10,442 bases of DNA from an uncultured Verrucomicrobiota bacterium (GTDB lineage: Bacteria > Verrucomicrobiota > Verrucomicrobiia > Chthoniobacterales > SZAS-18). The stretch covers positions 1-10,442 of the forward strand of contig CALMVM010000023.1 in NCBI GenBank assembly GCA_937873255.1, given 5' to 3'. Below the pieces are notes generated by a model. It worked only from the letters and a program-made list of their open reading frames with translations. It was not told the DNA's origin and did no database searches. The translations under genes were made by a program, and so were the position numbers. Shown here one piece after another: positions 1-7,258 of the stretch (the first letter of the stretch is position 1; each line of letters opens with the position of its first letter).

Positions 1-26
1 CCGTATTGACGGGAGGTTGGCCCACT

Positions 27-78
27 TCCACACAAAGTGCGGGAGAACCACTTTAGGTTCTTCCGCACTTTGTGTGGA
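27..78. repeat. Near-perfect inverted repeat (hairpin), 22-bp arms
   Basis: The arms at 28-49 and 56-77 are reverse complements over all 22 positions, except for one pair (43 with 62) that would be a G-U wobble in RNA. A further T-A pair at 27/78 extends the stem. The loop is the six bases ACTTTA. The arm begins CCACACAAAGTGCGG. The base after the right arm starts a mixed sequence with no T tract, so this is not a typical intrinsic terminator. A third copy of the unit lies at 153-177, which points to a repeat family (REP-like, MITE-like or an insertion-sequence end) and not to a one-off hairpin. The structure is seen directly; the family is not identified. Confidence 0.85.
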
Positions 79-152
79 TTCGGCCTTTAGCGGCGACCAT
101 TACGATGTGAGCACCTCTGGCGTTTTGGCGAACTGGCCATGCACGCAAACCG

Positions 153-177
153 CTTCCACACAAATTGCGGAAGAACC
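153..177 (+). repeat. Third copy of the hairpin-arm repeat
   Basis: This stretch matches the left arm of the 27-78 hairpin in the same orientation, including the CTT that precedes it (25-27 and 153-155). Within the 22-base core it differs from the left arm at two positions (165, T for G; 171, A for G) and from the complement of the right arm only at 165. It has no opposing arm nearby, so it would not fold as the first pair does. It ends about 15 bases before the transposase-like remnant, so it may be an end or target-associated sequence of that element. That link is inference. Confidence 0.75.
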
Positions 178-189
178 TTCTTATCCGGG

Positions 190-315
190 CAAGATCATCC
201 CGCCCGGGATCGTCCACCAGAGCAAGCAGGACCTCGCCCTTGGACTGATCGACCAGACCTTGGGCTGGCAGTTGTCACCGGGTGTTGTGCTCGCCGCCGA
301 GGCCTACGGCGGCAG
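190..315 (+). pseudogene. Decayed transposase fragment, IS701-like DDE type
   Basis: Reading in the frame that includes 194-313 gives a stretch with the pieces KQDLALGLIDQ, LGWQLSPGVVL and AAEAYGG. This resembles the segment of IS701-family (DDE_5-type) transposases that usually reads K-x-x-LAL-x-L-[IL]-D-x-AL-x-x-G-[LV]-P-x-x-VV-[LV]-AD-A-x-YG. Here the AD-A-G-YG motif has become AA-E-A-YG, so the aspartate expected as a catalytic residue is missing. The similarity ends abruptly after the YGG, and neither side holds the rest of a transposase; the fragment is about 40 residues against several hundred in a complete protein. It is most likely a relic of an old insertion beside the first gene. 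The match is from memory of the family pattern, so the family call is moderate. Confidence 0.5.
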
Positions 316-582
316 TTTTTCTTCCTGCGTCAGGAACAGGCGCGCCTGCGCCGAGGCGCAAAAAAAAGCTTGCCGCCGCCCACGCTACCGCCGGTGCGCC
401 ACGGCCTCCAGGCCGCCCTCATCCACTTGAGCGGACGATGTCCCTGGTGTCACACCCGCTTCCACCCACCTGACTCTACCTGACGAAGTATTAATAGACG
501 GCTTTTTGAGCTTCGACGCGCTTCTGCATCGCTTCGCGCATCCTCCGTTGCGCTCGATACTGGCCAAGGTGATGCTTGCCCC
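316..582. other. Non-coding stretch upstream of the GH127 gene
   Basis: No convincing gene is seen. The short frames here are low-complexity Arg/Pro/Ala-rich translations typical of GC-rich non-coding DNA. Two small palindromes occur: TTCCTG/CAGGAA with a 3-base loop (322-336), and GCGCCT/AGGCGC with a 6-base loop (342-359) followed by an A run (360-367). Neither has a T tract on its 3' side on either strand, so neither looks like a terminator. An AT-richer TATTAAT at 489-495 could be a -10 element for the next gene, but no matching -35 hexamer is visible at a normal distance. Confidence 0.5.
566..571 (+). promoter_or_regulatory. Probable ribosome binding site (AAGGTG) for the GTG start at 583
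   Basis: AAGGTG ends 11 bases before the GTG at 583. The frame is open back to a TGA at 481-483 but holds no other credible start upstream. Starting later would remove the twin-arginine signal. The site and the signal peptide together support the GTG. Confidence 0.45.
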
Positions 583-3219
583 GTGAGCCAACACCGTCCC
601 CCCCGTTCTGTCCTCGACGTGAATCCGTCTTGGTCACGTCGCCAGTTTCTCGCTCGCGGAACTTTCGGTCTGACCGGTTTCATGATGCTCGGCGCGCGTT
701 CCGGCTGGGCGCAATCCCCGACTCCGGTTTTGCCATCGGTCGCTCGGAAACCGGCGCCGCCCCCCCTGCCCAACCGCGCGCCGCTGGCGGCCACTCCTTT
801 CATCGCCCTGCCGCTGGGCAGCGTCCGCGCGGGCGGCTGGCTGCAGCGCCAACTCGAACTCCAACGCGACGGCCTCACCGGCCACGCCGAAGAAGTCCTC
901 CCCGCCACCGGCCCGGACAACGCTTGGCTCGGAGGCGCGGGCGAGGACTGGGAGAAGGGGGTCTACTACGTCAAGGGCCTCGTCCCGCTGGCCCATGGGT
1001 TGGACGACGTCGGACTCAAGGCGAAGGCGCAAAAGTGGGTGGAGGGCATTCTCAGGAGCCTGCGCCCCGACGGCTCCATCCGTCCCAAGACGAACGACGA
1101 CTGGTGGCCGCGCATGGAGGCTAATTACGCGTTGCGCGATCACGCCGAGGCGACCGGCGACGCGCGGGTCGGCGCGTTTCTCACCCGCTACTACAAGCAC
1201 ATGGCCGGGACGCTCGCGCGCCGCCCGTTGAAGGAATGGGGCAAGGCCCGCGCGGGCGACGAGATCGACACGATCCTCTGGCTCTTCAACCGCACGGGCG
1301 ACGAATTTTTGCTTTCCCTGGCCGATACGCTCGCCGCGCAGGCTTACCCGTGGCGGGACATCTTCACGAACAACCGCTTCCTGGAATTCGGCGGCGATTT
1401 CCACACGAAGCACAACGTCAACGTGCCGCAGGCGCTCAAGATGCCGGCGGTGTATTCCCAGCGTTCGAAAAACGACGCGGATCGCCGGGCTTACGCGCTC
1501 GGGCTGGCGCATCTGATGCGCGACCACGGCCTGGCCTGCGGCATCCAGTCCGGCACGGAGTTCCTCGCCGGCGCGAGCACCACGCAGGGCATCGAACTCT
1601 GCTCGATCGTCGAACGCATGCTCAGCGACGAAACCGCCCTGCGTATCCTCGGCGACGCCGCCATCGGCGACGGCCTGGAACTGGTGGCCTTCAACGCCCT
1701 GCCGGCGGGCACCACGCGGTCCATTTGCCAGCACGTTTATTACACCTTGCCCAACAATGTCACTGCTCCGCGCGGGGGGCTGGGCTTCAACCAGGATTAC
1801 GACGACGCCCGCACGCCCGCGCCGCGCTCGGGCTTCCCCTGCTGCTGTTACAACCTGCACATGGGCTGGCCCAAGCTGGCGCAAGGCAGTTGGGCCGCCA
1901 CGGCGGCGGGTGGCGTGGCCGCGCTGGTTTACGTGCCCTCGCGCGTGACGCTCAACGTGGCCGGTGGCACGCCGGTCACCTGGACGCAGGAGTCGAACTA
2001 TCCCTTCGAGGAAGAGGTCCGCTTCGAACTGGCCTCTCCCGCCAAGGTGCGCTTCCCGCTTACGCTCCGCATCCCGGCGTGGTGCAAGACGCCCGTCCTA
2101 CTGGTCAACGGCCAGCCCGCCGGTGTTCCTACCGCGCCCGGAACCTTCGCCACGGTCTCGCGCGAGTGGTTGCCCGGGGATCGGGTCGTCCTGCGTCTGC
2201 CGATGACGGTCGAACTCGTTCCCGGCACTAACCGCTCCGTGTCGGTCCGGCGCGGTCCGCTCGTTTACAGCCTGCCGGTCCAGGAAGAGTGGCAAGTGCT
2301 CGAAGAGGGGCCGCGCAAGGGGTTCGAGTCCTTCGCCGTGACGCCCCGCTCGGATTGGAATTACGCTCTGGAGGTCGACGCCCGCAACCCCGCCAGCAGC
2401 TTCGAGGTACGCCGCCCGAAGACGGATCCCTCCGGTCCCGTCAATCCTTTCGAGCCGGCACAATCTCCAGTCACCCTCCAGGTCCGCGCCCGCAAGGTGC
2501 CCGGGTGGACCCTCGCCTGGGACGGGCGCTCCGCCTTCGACCCGCCGTGCAGTCCGGTTCAAACGAATGCCCCCGCCGAGACGATCAAGCTGATCCCCTT
2601 CGGATCGCAGATGCTGCGCGTCACGAATTTCCCATGGATCGGCGCCCCGCTACCGCCGGTGCGGGAGTTCCACGACGCCTTCGCGCAGGGAAATTTCGCC
2701 GGGTGGGTCCTTTATGGCGGCGGCTGGTTCGTGCGCGACGGGGCACTGCACGCTGCGTCCAACGCGGGGTCGGGCGGCGCGGGACTGGCCGGGGTCAAGG
2801 CCGTCGCCACGGGGACGGCGTTCACGAATTTCATCTACGACGCCACCGTGGCGGTCGGCGGGCAGGGGAACGCGGGCCTCGCCTTCCGGGTGACGGACCC
2901 CGCCATCGGAGCGGATGCGTACAAGGGCTATTACGTGGGGATCAGCGCCGAGCGTGGGGAGGTGGAACTGGGCAAATCGAACAACGGGTGGACCCCGCTC
3001 GGCTCGGTGCCCAACACGTTCGCCCCCGACAAACCGTACCGCCTGCGCGTGGAAGCGCGCGGTTCGCGGCTGCGCGTTTTCGTCGATAACATGAGCTTGC
3101 CGGTGTTGGACGTGACCGACCTCAGCTTCACGGCCGGAGCCATCGGGGTGCGCCACTACAACGAGCAGCCCGACCGGACGAGCGCCAGTTTTTCCAAGAT
3201 CAGCGTCGTCGCAGTCTAG
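583..3219 (+). CDS. Tat-exported GH127-type (DUF1680) beta-L-arabinofuranosidase-like enzyme with C-terminal CBM66-like module
   Basis: The protein has 878 residues from a GTG start. Residues 1-43 form a twin-arginine signal (SRRQFLARG at 18-26, hydrophobic stretch, likely cleavage in GWA/QS near residue 43), so it folds before export. Residues about 70-690 match the DUF1680/GH127 fold: an (alpha/alpha)6 barrel with HNVNVPQ at 277-283, GTEF with candidate acid E326, IELC at 337-340, and PCCCYN at 419-424, followed by beta-sandwich segments. In the characterised Bifidobacterium enzyme HypBA1, a zinc ion is held by one Glu and three Cys, one Cys being the nucleophile; E338, C340 and the C420-C422 cluster are the evident equivalents, so activity is likely retained. 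Residues about 695-876 resemble CBM66/DUF1080 concanavalin-like domains (GNAGLAFRV, YRLRVEARG). The family removes beta-L-arabinofuranose from plant glycoproteins or arabinans; the substrate here is inferred. It stands about 250 bases upstream of the next gene. Confidence 0.88.
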   Translation: MSQHRPPRSVLDVNPSWSRRQFLARGTFGLTGFMMLGARSGWAQSPTPVLPSVARKPAPPPLPNRAPLAATPFIALPLGSVRAGGWLQRQLELQRDGLTGHAEEVLPATGPDNAWLGGAGEDWEKGVYYVKGLVPLAHGLDDVGLKAKAQKWVEGILRSLRPDGSIRPKTNDDWWPRMEANYALRDHAEATGDARVGAFLTRYYKHMAGTLARRPLKEWGKARAGDEIDTILWLFNRTGDEFLLSLADTLAAQAYPWRDIFTNNRFLEFGGDFHTKHNVNVPQALKMPAVYSQRSKNDADRRAYALGLAHLMRDHGLACGIQSGTEFLAGASTTQGIELCSIVERMLSDETALRILGDAAIGDGLELVAFNALPAGTTRSICQHVYYTLPNNVTAPRGGLGFNQDYDDARTPAPRSGFPCCCYNLHMGWPKLAQGSWAATAAGGVAALVYVPSRVTLNVAGGTPVTWTQESNYPFEEEVRFELASPAKVRFPLTLRIPAWCKTPVLLVNGQPAGVPTAPGTFATVSREWLPGDRVVLRLPMTVELVPGTNRSVSVRRGPLVYSLPVQEEWQVLEEGPRKGFESFAVTPRSDWNYALEVDARNPASSFEVRRPKTDPSGPVNPFEPAQSPVTLQVRARKVPGWTLAWDGRSAFDPPCSPVQTNAPAETIKLIPFGSQMLRVTNFPWIGAPLPPVREFHDAFAQGNFAGWVLYGGGWFVRDGALHAASNAGSGGAGLAGVKAVATGTAFTNFIYDATVAVGGQGNAGLAFRVTDPAIGADAYKGYYVGISAERGEVELGKSNNGWTPLGSVPNTFAPDKPYRLRVEARGSRLRVFVDNMSLPVLDVTDLSFTAGAIGVRHYNEQPDRTSASFSKISVVAV

Positions 3220-3364
3220 AAAGCGGCTGACTTTTGTGCCCCGAGGGATCGGAGACGACCTCCAGCAAAGAGAGAGGCACGACGCCACGGGCGCTCTCTT
3301 CATGCCGGCCCCGACCATTCTGGCGCGACGCGCCCTGCGCCCCGAGGTCGGTGGCGATTTCACC

Positions 3365-3394
3365 TTGTGCGGGGCCAAACGGCCTGTGTAAGAT
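3365..3394 (+). promoter_or_regulatory. Candidate promoter for the DUF4965 gene
   Basis: TTGTGC (3365-3370) and TAAGAT (3389-3394) are separated by 18 bases, a sigma-70-like arrangement with 3 of 6 and 4 of 6 consensus matches. Transcription would begin near 3401, before the ATG codons at 3426 and 3474 but after the TTG at 3234. If real, it rules out the longest reading of the next gene. It sits in the 254-base gap after the GH127 gene, in which no clear intrinsic terminator is visible, so read-through from upstream is also possible. Confidence 0.3.
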
Positions 3395-3473
3395 TGCCGC
3401 TCCCTCTCAGAAGCGAATTCCCCCCATGCCGAGGACCACCGTTCCATCCCCGGCCAAAATCGCATCACTCCCC

Positions 3474-6113
3474 ATGAAGGCATCCGCAATTTTTTCTAGA
3501 GTTCGATTCTCCCCTCCGCCCCGACCGGCGTCGCCGCGCCGCCGCCTGATCGATTTCCCTGCCCGCTGCTTGGGCGCGGCCGGACTCGCCGCCGTTCTCC
3601 AGGTGGCCTGGGTGTCGCCCGCCGGGGCGCAGAATCCGAGCGCCTTCCGGCCGCCGGCGGTCCCCCTGATTGTCCACGATCCGATGTTGAGCATCTGGTC
3701 GGAGGCCGACCACCTCACCGACGACAGCACCCGGCACTGGACCCAGCGCGAGCAATCCCTCGTCAGTCTGATCCGCGTGGATGGCAAGACCTACCGCCTC
3801 ATGGGAAACACGCCCGCCGCCGTGCCCGCGCTGCCGCAAACCGGCGTGACCGTCACGCCCACGCGCTCGATCTACGAATTCGAGGGCGCAGATGTCCACG
3901 TCACGCTGACCTTCCAGTCCCCGGAGTTGCCCGACGACATCGAGATCTTCGCGCGCCCCGTCACCTACCTGACGTGGACGGTGCGCTCACTCGATGTCGC
4001 GGACCATGCGGTTGCCATCTACGACAGCACCAGTTCGCAAATTTGCGTCAACGAGCCGAATGAGAAGGTCGAATGGTCGCGTGAGACGATGGGGCCGCTC
4101 ACGGCCATGCGCGTGGGCACCGAATCCCAGAATCTCGTCGGCACCACCGGCGACGACACGCGCATCAACTGGGGCTACGCCTACGTCGCCGCGCCCACCG
4201 CGCAAGCCACCGCCGCCGCCGGTTCCGGGGATGATCTGACCGCCAGGTTCATCGCCTCGGGCACCCTGCCGGCCAAGGACGACACCCGGATGCCGCGCGC
4301 GGTCGAGGATGCGCAGCCGGTGCTGGCCTTTGCCTTCGATCTCGGCAAGGTGGGGCGGACGCCGGAGTCCCGGCATCTGATGGTCGGCTACGACGAGGTT
4401 TACATCGTGCGGTTTTTCTACCACAACCTGCGGCCCTACTGGCGGCGCAACGGTGCCCAGCCCTCCGATCTCCTGCAAGCCGCCGAGCGCGATTACGCCT
4501 CGCTGACCGCCCGTTGCGAGCAGTTCGACAAAGCGCTCATTGGCGAAGCGGAAAAAGCCGGCGGGCCGGACTACGGCAAGATCTGCGCGCTGGCTTACCG
4601 GCAGTGCTTCGGCGGCCAGGGCCTCGCGGCCGATGCCAACGGCCAGCCGCTGTTGTTCACGAAGGAAAACTCCAGCAACGGCGACATCTCCACCGCCGAC
4701 ATCATTTTCCCCGAGGCCCCCTTGCTGCTGCTCGTCAGCCCCACGCTGGCCAAGGCGACGCTCGTGCCGTTGCTGGCCTACGCGGCGTCGGACCACTGGA
4801 GATTTCCCAACGCGCCGCACGATCTCGGCACGTACCCCGTCGCGCGCGGCACGGACGATGGCGGCGAGCAGATGCCCGTCGAGGAAAGCGGCAATCTGCT
4901 GCTCCTCTGCGACGCGATCTGCCAGATCGACGGCAACACGAAGTTTGTCGATCCGTGGTGGCCCGAGTTGACCCAATGGACCAAGTACCTCGAGCAGTAC
5001 GGACTGGACCCCGGTGAGCAGCTCTGCACGGACGATTTCATGGGCCATCTGGCGCACAACTCCAATTTGTCCGTGAAGGCGATCCTCGCCTTCGCCGCCT
5101 ACGCGGACATGTGCCGTCTGCGCGGCGACCGGGAGGGCGCGGAACGCTTCGCCAAGCTCGCCAAAGACGACGCCGCCCACTGGATCAAGGTCAACGGCAA
5201 CGGCAGCCATTCGCTGCTGGCCTTCGACAAGCCGGACACCTGGAGCCAGAAGTACAATCTCGTCTGGGACAAAATCCTCCGCTTGAACGTGTTCCCACCG
5301 GAGACCGCCAGGAAGGAGGTCGCCTTTTACAAGACGATGCTCCAACTTTACGGCTTGCCGCTGGACTCGCGCACCAAGTTGACCAAGACCGACTGGACGC
5401 TCTGGAGCGCGACCCTCGCCAGCAGCCAGGCGGACTTCGAAACCCTCATCGCGCCCGTCGTCAAATATCTCAATGCCACGACCGTGCGTCTGCCCTTCGT
5501 GGATTCCTACCAGACGAACAACCCGGGCAAGACCGATCTGCTGTTCCGCGCCCGGCCGGTGATCGGCGGCGTGTTCATCCGCCTGCTCGCGGACCGTGCG
5601 GTGTGGCAGAAATGGGCCGGGGCAGACCACACGAAGTTGAGCAACTGGGCACTGTTACCCCTGGCCCCCTCGATTGTCGAGGTCATCCCCACCTCGCAGC
5701 ACGAGCCGCAACTCTGGCGTAACACCACCCAGCGGCCATCCGAACGCTGGATGGCGCCCGACTTCGACGACCGGCAATGGCAACTGGGTCCGGCCGGCTT
5801 CGGCAACCAGGGATCGCACCGGACCGATTGGACGACGGAGGACATCTGGATCCGGCGCACGTTTACCATGCCAGCGGGCAGCTACCGTAACCTGGAGTTC
5901 AAGGTTTTCCACGATGAGGACGTGGAGATCTACGTCAACGGCGTGCTGGCGGCCAGCGCGAACGGGTTCGTCACGAGCTACGACGTGTTGCCGATCAAGC
6001 CGGTCGCGCTGGAGTTGCTCAAACCCGGTGCCACCATCACGCTCGCCGTGCATTGCCACCAGACGGTGGGCGGCCAGGGGATCGATGTGGGTATTTCGGA
6101 CGTGAGCGAGTAA
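3474..6113 (+). CDS. Secreted DUF4964-DUF5127-DUF4965 protein ('glutaminase A' superfamily) with C-terminal beta-sandwich
   Basis: Starting at ATG 3474 gives 879 residues with a signal sequence: a long basic n-region (PRRRLIDF at 21-28, possibly Tat-like), a hydrophobic core at about 33-47 and cleavage after PAGA (52). The frame is open upstream to a TTG at 3234 and has another ATG at 3426 (16 extra residues), but the upstream translation looks non-coding. Domains in order: DUF4964 (RPPAVPLIVHDPMLSIWS, about 57-75 onward), DUF5127 with beta segments (about 110-380), then the helical DUF4965/DUF1793 barrel (about 350-715) with PHDLGTYP (448-455), MPVEESGN (467-474) and TDDF (519-522). The acidic residues E470, E471, D520 and D521 are candidate active-site residues. 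Residues about 740-878 form an added galactose-binding-like sandwich (DFDDRQW, WIRRTF, VEIYVNGV). The family is named after a fungal glutaminase, but bacterial members often lie in glycan-degradation loci, as here beside GH127, so a glycosidase role is plausible. Domain calls are strong; the reaction is unknown. Confidence 0.85.
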   Translation: MKASAIFSRVRFSPPPRPASPRRRLIDFPARCLGAAGLAAVLQVAWVSPAGAQNPSAFRPPAVPLIVHDPMLSIWSEADHLTDDSTRHWTQREQSLVSLIRVDGKTYRLMGNTPAAVPALPQTGVTVTPTRSIYEFEGADVHVTLTFQSPELPDDIEIFARPVTYLTWTVRSLDVADHAVAIYDSTSSQICVNEPNEKVEWSRETMGPLTAMRVGTESQNLVGTTGDDTRINWGYAYVAAPTAQATAAAGSGDDLTARFIASGTLPAKDDTRMPRAVEDAQPVLAFAFDLGKVGRTPESRHLMVGYDEVYIVRFFYHNLRPYWRRNGAQPSDLLQAAERDYASLTARCEQFDKALIGEAEKAGGPDYGKICALAYRQCFGGQGLAADANGQPLLFTKENSSNGDISTADIIFPEAPLLLLVSPTLAKATLVPLLAYAASDHWRFPNAPHDLGTYPVARGTDDGGEQMPVEESGNLLLLCDAICQIDGNTKFVDPWWPELTQWTKYLEQYGLDPGEQLCTDDFMGHLAHNSNLSVKAILAFAAYADMCRLRGDREGAERFAKLAKDDAAHWIKVNGNGSHSLLAFDKPDTWSQKYNLVWDKILRLNVFPPETARKEVAFYKTMLQLYGLPLDSRTKLTKTDWTLWSATLASSQADFETLIAPVVKYLNATTVRLPFVDSYQTNNPGKTDLLFRARPVIGGVFIRLLADRAVWQKWAGADHTKLSNWALLPLAPSIVEVIPTSQHEPQLWRNTTQRPSERWMAPDFDDRQWQLGPAGFGNQGSHRTDWTTEDIWIRRTFTMPAGSYRNLEFKVFHDEDVEIYVNGVLAASANGFVTSYDVLPIKPVALELLKPGATITLAVHCHQTVGGQGIDVGISDVSE

Positions 6114-6224
6114 TCAGGCGAGGACGAAGCGGGTTCGCGCGCGTGCGAAGTGCCTCATTCCCAGCGGGTAGTGTTCCCACTACGTGATTACTCCGTCTGC
6201 CGCCGGGAGCAGCCTCGTCATCCG

Positions 6225-6237
6225 CCGCGTCACGCGG
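6225..6237. promoter_or_regulatory. Short palindrome upstream of the PEP-CTERM gene, possible operator
   Basis: CCGCGT and ACGCGG flank a single C, making a 13-base palindrome about 35 bases before the TTGACA at 6272. A one-base centre cannot form a good RNA hairpin loop, so a protein-binding site fits better than a terminator. The sequence is short and GC-only, so chance occurrence in this genome is quite possible. Confidence 0.2.
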
Positions 6238-6271
6238 ATATCTCACGAATTTTCGCGGAGACACTTTTTTC

Positions 6272-6317
6272 TTGACATTCAGACTTCTCTTAGACAAAAC
6301 CGTCGGCGCCCTAGCAT
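6272..6317 (+). promoter_or_regulatory. Promoter region of the PEP-CTERM gene
   Basis: A perfect -35 hexamer TTGACA occurs at 6272-6277 in an AT-rich patch that stands out from its GC-rich surroundings, but no good -10 follows at 16-18 bases. A second reading is TAGACA (6291-6296, 5 of 6 matches) with TAGCAT (6312-6317, 4 of 6) after a 15-base spacer; it would place the transcript start almost at the ATG at 6327. No Shine-Dalgarno sequence precedes that ATG, which fits a leaderless or very short leader. Which pair is used cannot be decided from the sequence. Confidence 0.4.
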
Positions 6318-6326
6318 CCATTCACA

Positions 6327-7193
6327 ATGAAAAAACTCCCCCTTATCATAGGTCTCGCCGGGTTTCTGTCCTTCACCTCGGCTCACGCGCAACTCGCCCA
6401 TCGTTATTCCTTCGATGATGGCACGGGAAACGACTCCGTCGGCACCGCCAACGGAACGCTGGTCGGATCCGGCAATACCATCAGCGGGGGAATGCTGACC
6501 ACGAATGGGAGCGGATCCCTGTCACTGCCCGCGTCGGTCGGAACCGGCATCACGGGCAACTTCTCCGTCGAGATGTTTGTGACGATCCCGACCAATCCGG
6601 GAAATTTCTCATCGTTGTTCAGCCTGTCGAGCCCGGGCAACCGGAATTTCTTCCTGCTCAACCCTTCCAGGCCAAACGCCGGTGGCGCTTTTACCGGGGC
6701 CTTTCAGCAGCAGCCCGTGTACTCCGGCATGAATGCCCCCAATAATACCAATCAAGAAGTCGACATCTCGGGAGGCACCTTCGGGTTCGGTACCGAGCAG
6801 GATGTGGTCGTTACCTACTCGACCTTGAACAATACCATCACGCTCTATCTCAACGGCACTTCCGTCGCGAGTGGCTCGATTACCGCGGCTCTCAACGGAA
6901 CGAACACCTTTAATCTTCAGACCCTCGTTAGCGGGGGCCAGAGCGGGATCAACGGGAATGGTCCCTTCCCTGATCCGGGCATCAACGGGTCGACCAACGA
7001 CTACCGTATTTTCTCCAATACGTTGACGGCCGCGCAGGTGACCGCGCTCCACAACCTCGGTAATGATCCTACCAATGCGGCGATCGGATTGGTCGCGGGT
7101 GGTGTGGTACCGGAGCCTTCGGCCTGGGTGGCGATGGTGGCGGGTGTCGCGGCGCTGGTCGGTGTGCAGCGTTTCCGCCGCCGCCAGGCCTGA
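6327..7193 (+). CDS. LamG-like (concanavalin A-like fold) PEP-CTERM sorted exoprotein
   Basis: The protein has 288 residues. Residues 1-21 are a clean Sec signal (MKKLPLIIGLAGFLSF, cleavage after AHA). The body, about 23-250, has the pattern of a LamG/concanavalin A-like beta-sandwich: AHRYSFDDGTGNDSVG near the start, NFSVEMFV, ITLYLNGTSVASG and NDYRIFSNTLTAAQVTALH at the end. Such domains bind glycans or serve in adhesion; no catalytic motif is seen. The tail 261-288 is a textbook PEP-CTERM signal: VPEPSAW, a hydrophobic helix, then the basic end RFRRRQA. Proteins with this tail are processed by an exosortase and are typically linked to extracellular polysaccharide or surface matrix. The exosortase is not in the window. 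The composition is richer in Asn, Gly, Ser and Thr, and the DNA visibly less GC-rich, than its neighbours. It appears to be a single-gene unit with its own promoter region and terminator. The ligand is unknown. Confidence 0.88.
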   Translation: MKKLPLIIGLAGFLSFTSAHAQLAHRYSFDDGTGNDSVGTANGTLVGSGNTISGGMLTTNGSGSLSLPASVGTGITGNFSVEMFVTIPTNPGNFSSLFSLSSPGNRNFFLLNPSRPNAGGAFTGAFQQQPVYSGMNAPNNTNQEVDISGGTFGFGTEQDVVVTYSTLNNTITLYLNGTSVASGSITAALNGTNTFNLQTLVSGGQSGINGNGPFPDPGINGSTNDYRIFSNTLTAAQVTALHNLGNDPTNAAIGLVAGGVVPEPSAWVAMVAGVAALVGVQRFRRRQA

Positions 7194-7222
7194 ATCGTCT
7201 TTTCTCGAAATAAGCGTTGGCC

Positions 7223-7258
7223 AAGCGCCGGGTGTTGTCCACCCGGCGCTTTTTGTTT
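7223..7258 (+). terminator. Intrinsic terminator after the PEP-CTERM gene
   Basis: A 12-bp perfect stem (7223-7234 with 7240-7251; left arm AAGCGCCGGGTG) closes a five-base loop, TTGTC, and runs straight into TTTTTGTTT. It lies 29 bases after the stop codon at 7191-7193. It separates the PEP-CTERM gene from the following pair, which must then have its own promoter in the 7259-7437 gap; no clear promoter is visible there. Confidence 0.92.

Noticed and set aside
342..367. GCGCCT/AGGCGC hairpin next to an eight-A run, as a terminator
   Set aside because: On the + strand the run is A and not T; on the - strand the T run precedes the hairpin, so neither direction fits.
1..582. CRISPR-like array from the three repeat copies at the window start
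   Set aside because: Copies are in mixed orientation with 6-base and about 75-base gaps, not regular spacers; it is an inverted repeat plus a stray copy.
634..1884. Minus-strand open frame (416 codons) inside the GH127 gene
   Set aside because: It is a shadow of the GH127 coding frame, whose catalytic motifs are clear; no independent motif or ribosome site.
3238..3351. GCCCCGAGG...TCGG occurring at 3238-3252 and 3339-3351, as a direct repeat
   Set aside because: Only about 13 GC-rich bases match, with a two-base gap; likely coincidence in this composition.
3987..5630. Long minus-strand open frame (547 codons) opposite the DUF4965 gene
   Set aside because: It lies wholly antisense to a gene with clear domains. 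Its translation is Arg/Gly/Val/Ala-rich without recognisable motifs, as expected for a mirror frame in GC-rich coding DNA.
6168..6183. GTAGTG/CACTAC hairpin with a four-base loop after the DUF4965 gene, as a terminator
   Set aside because: The stem is only 6 bp and is followed by mixed sequence with no T run; it may be chance.
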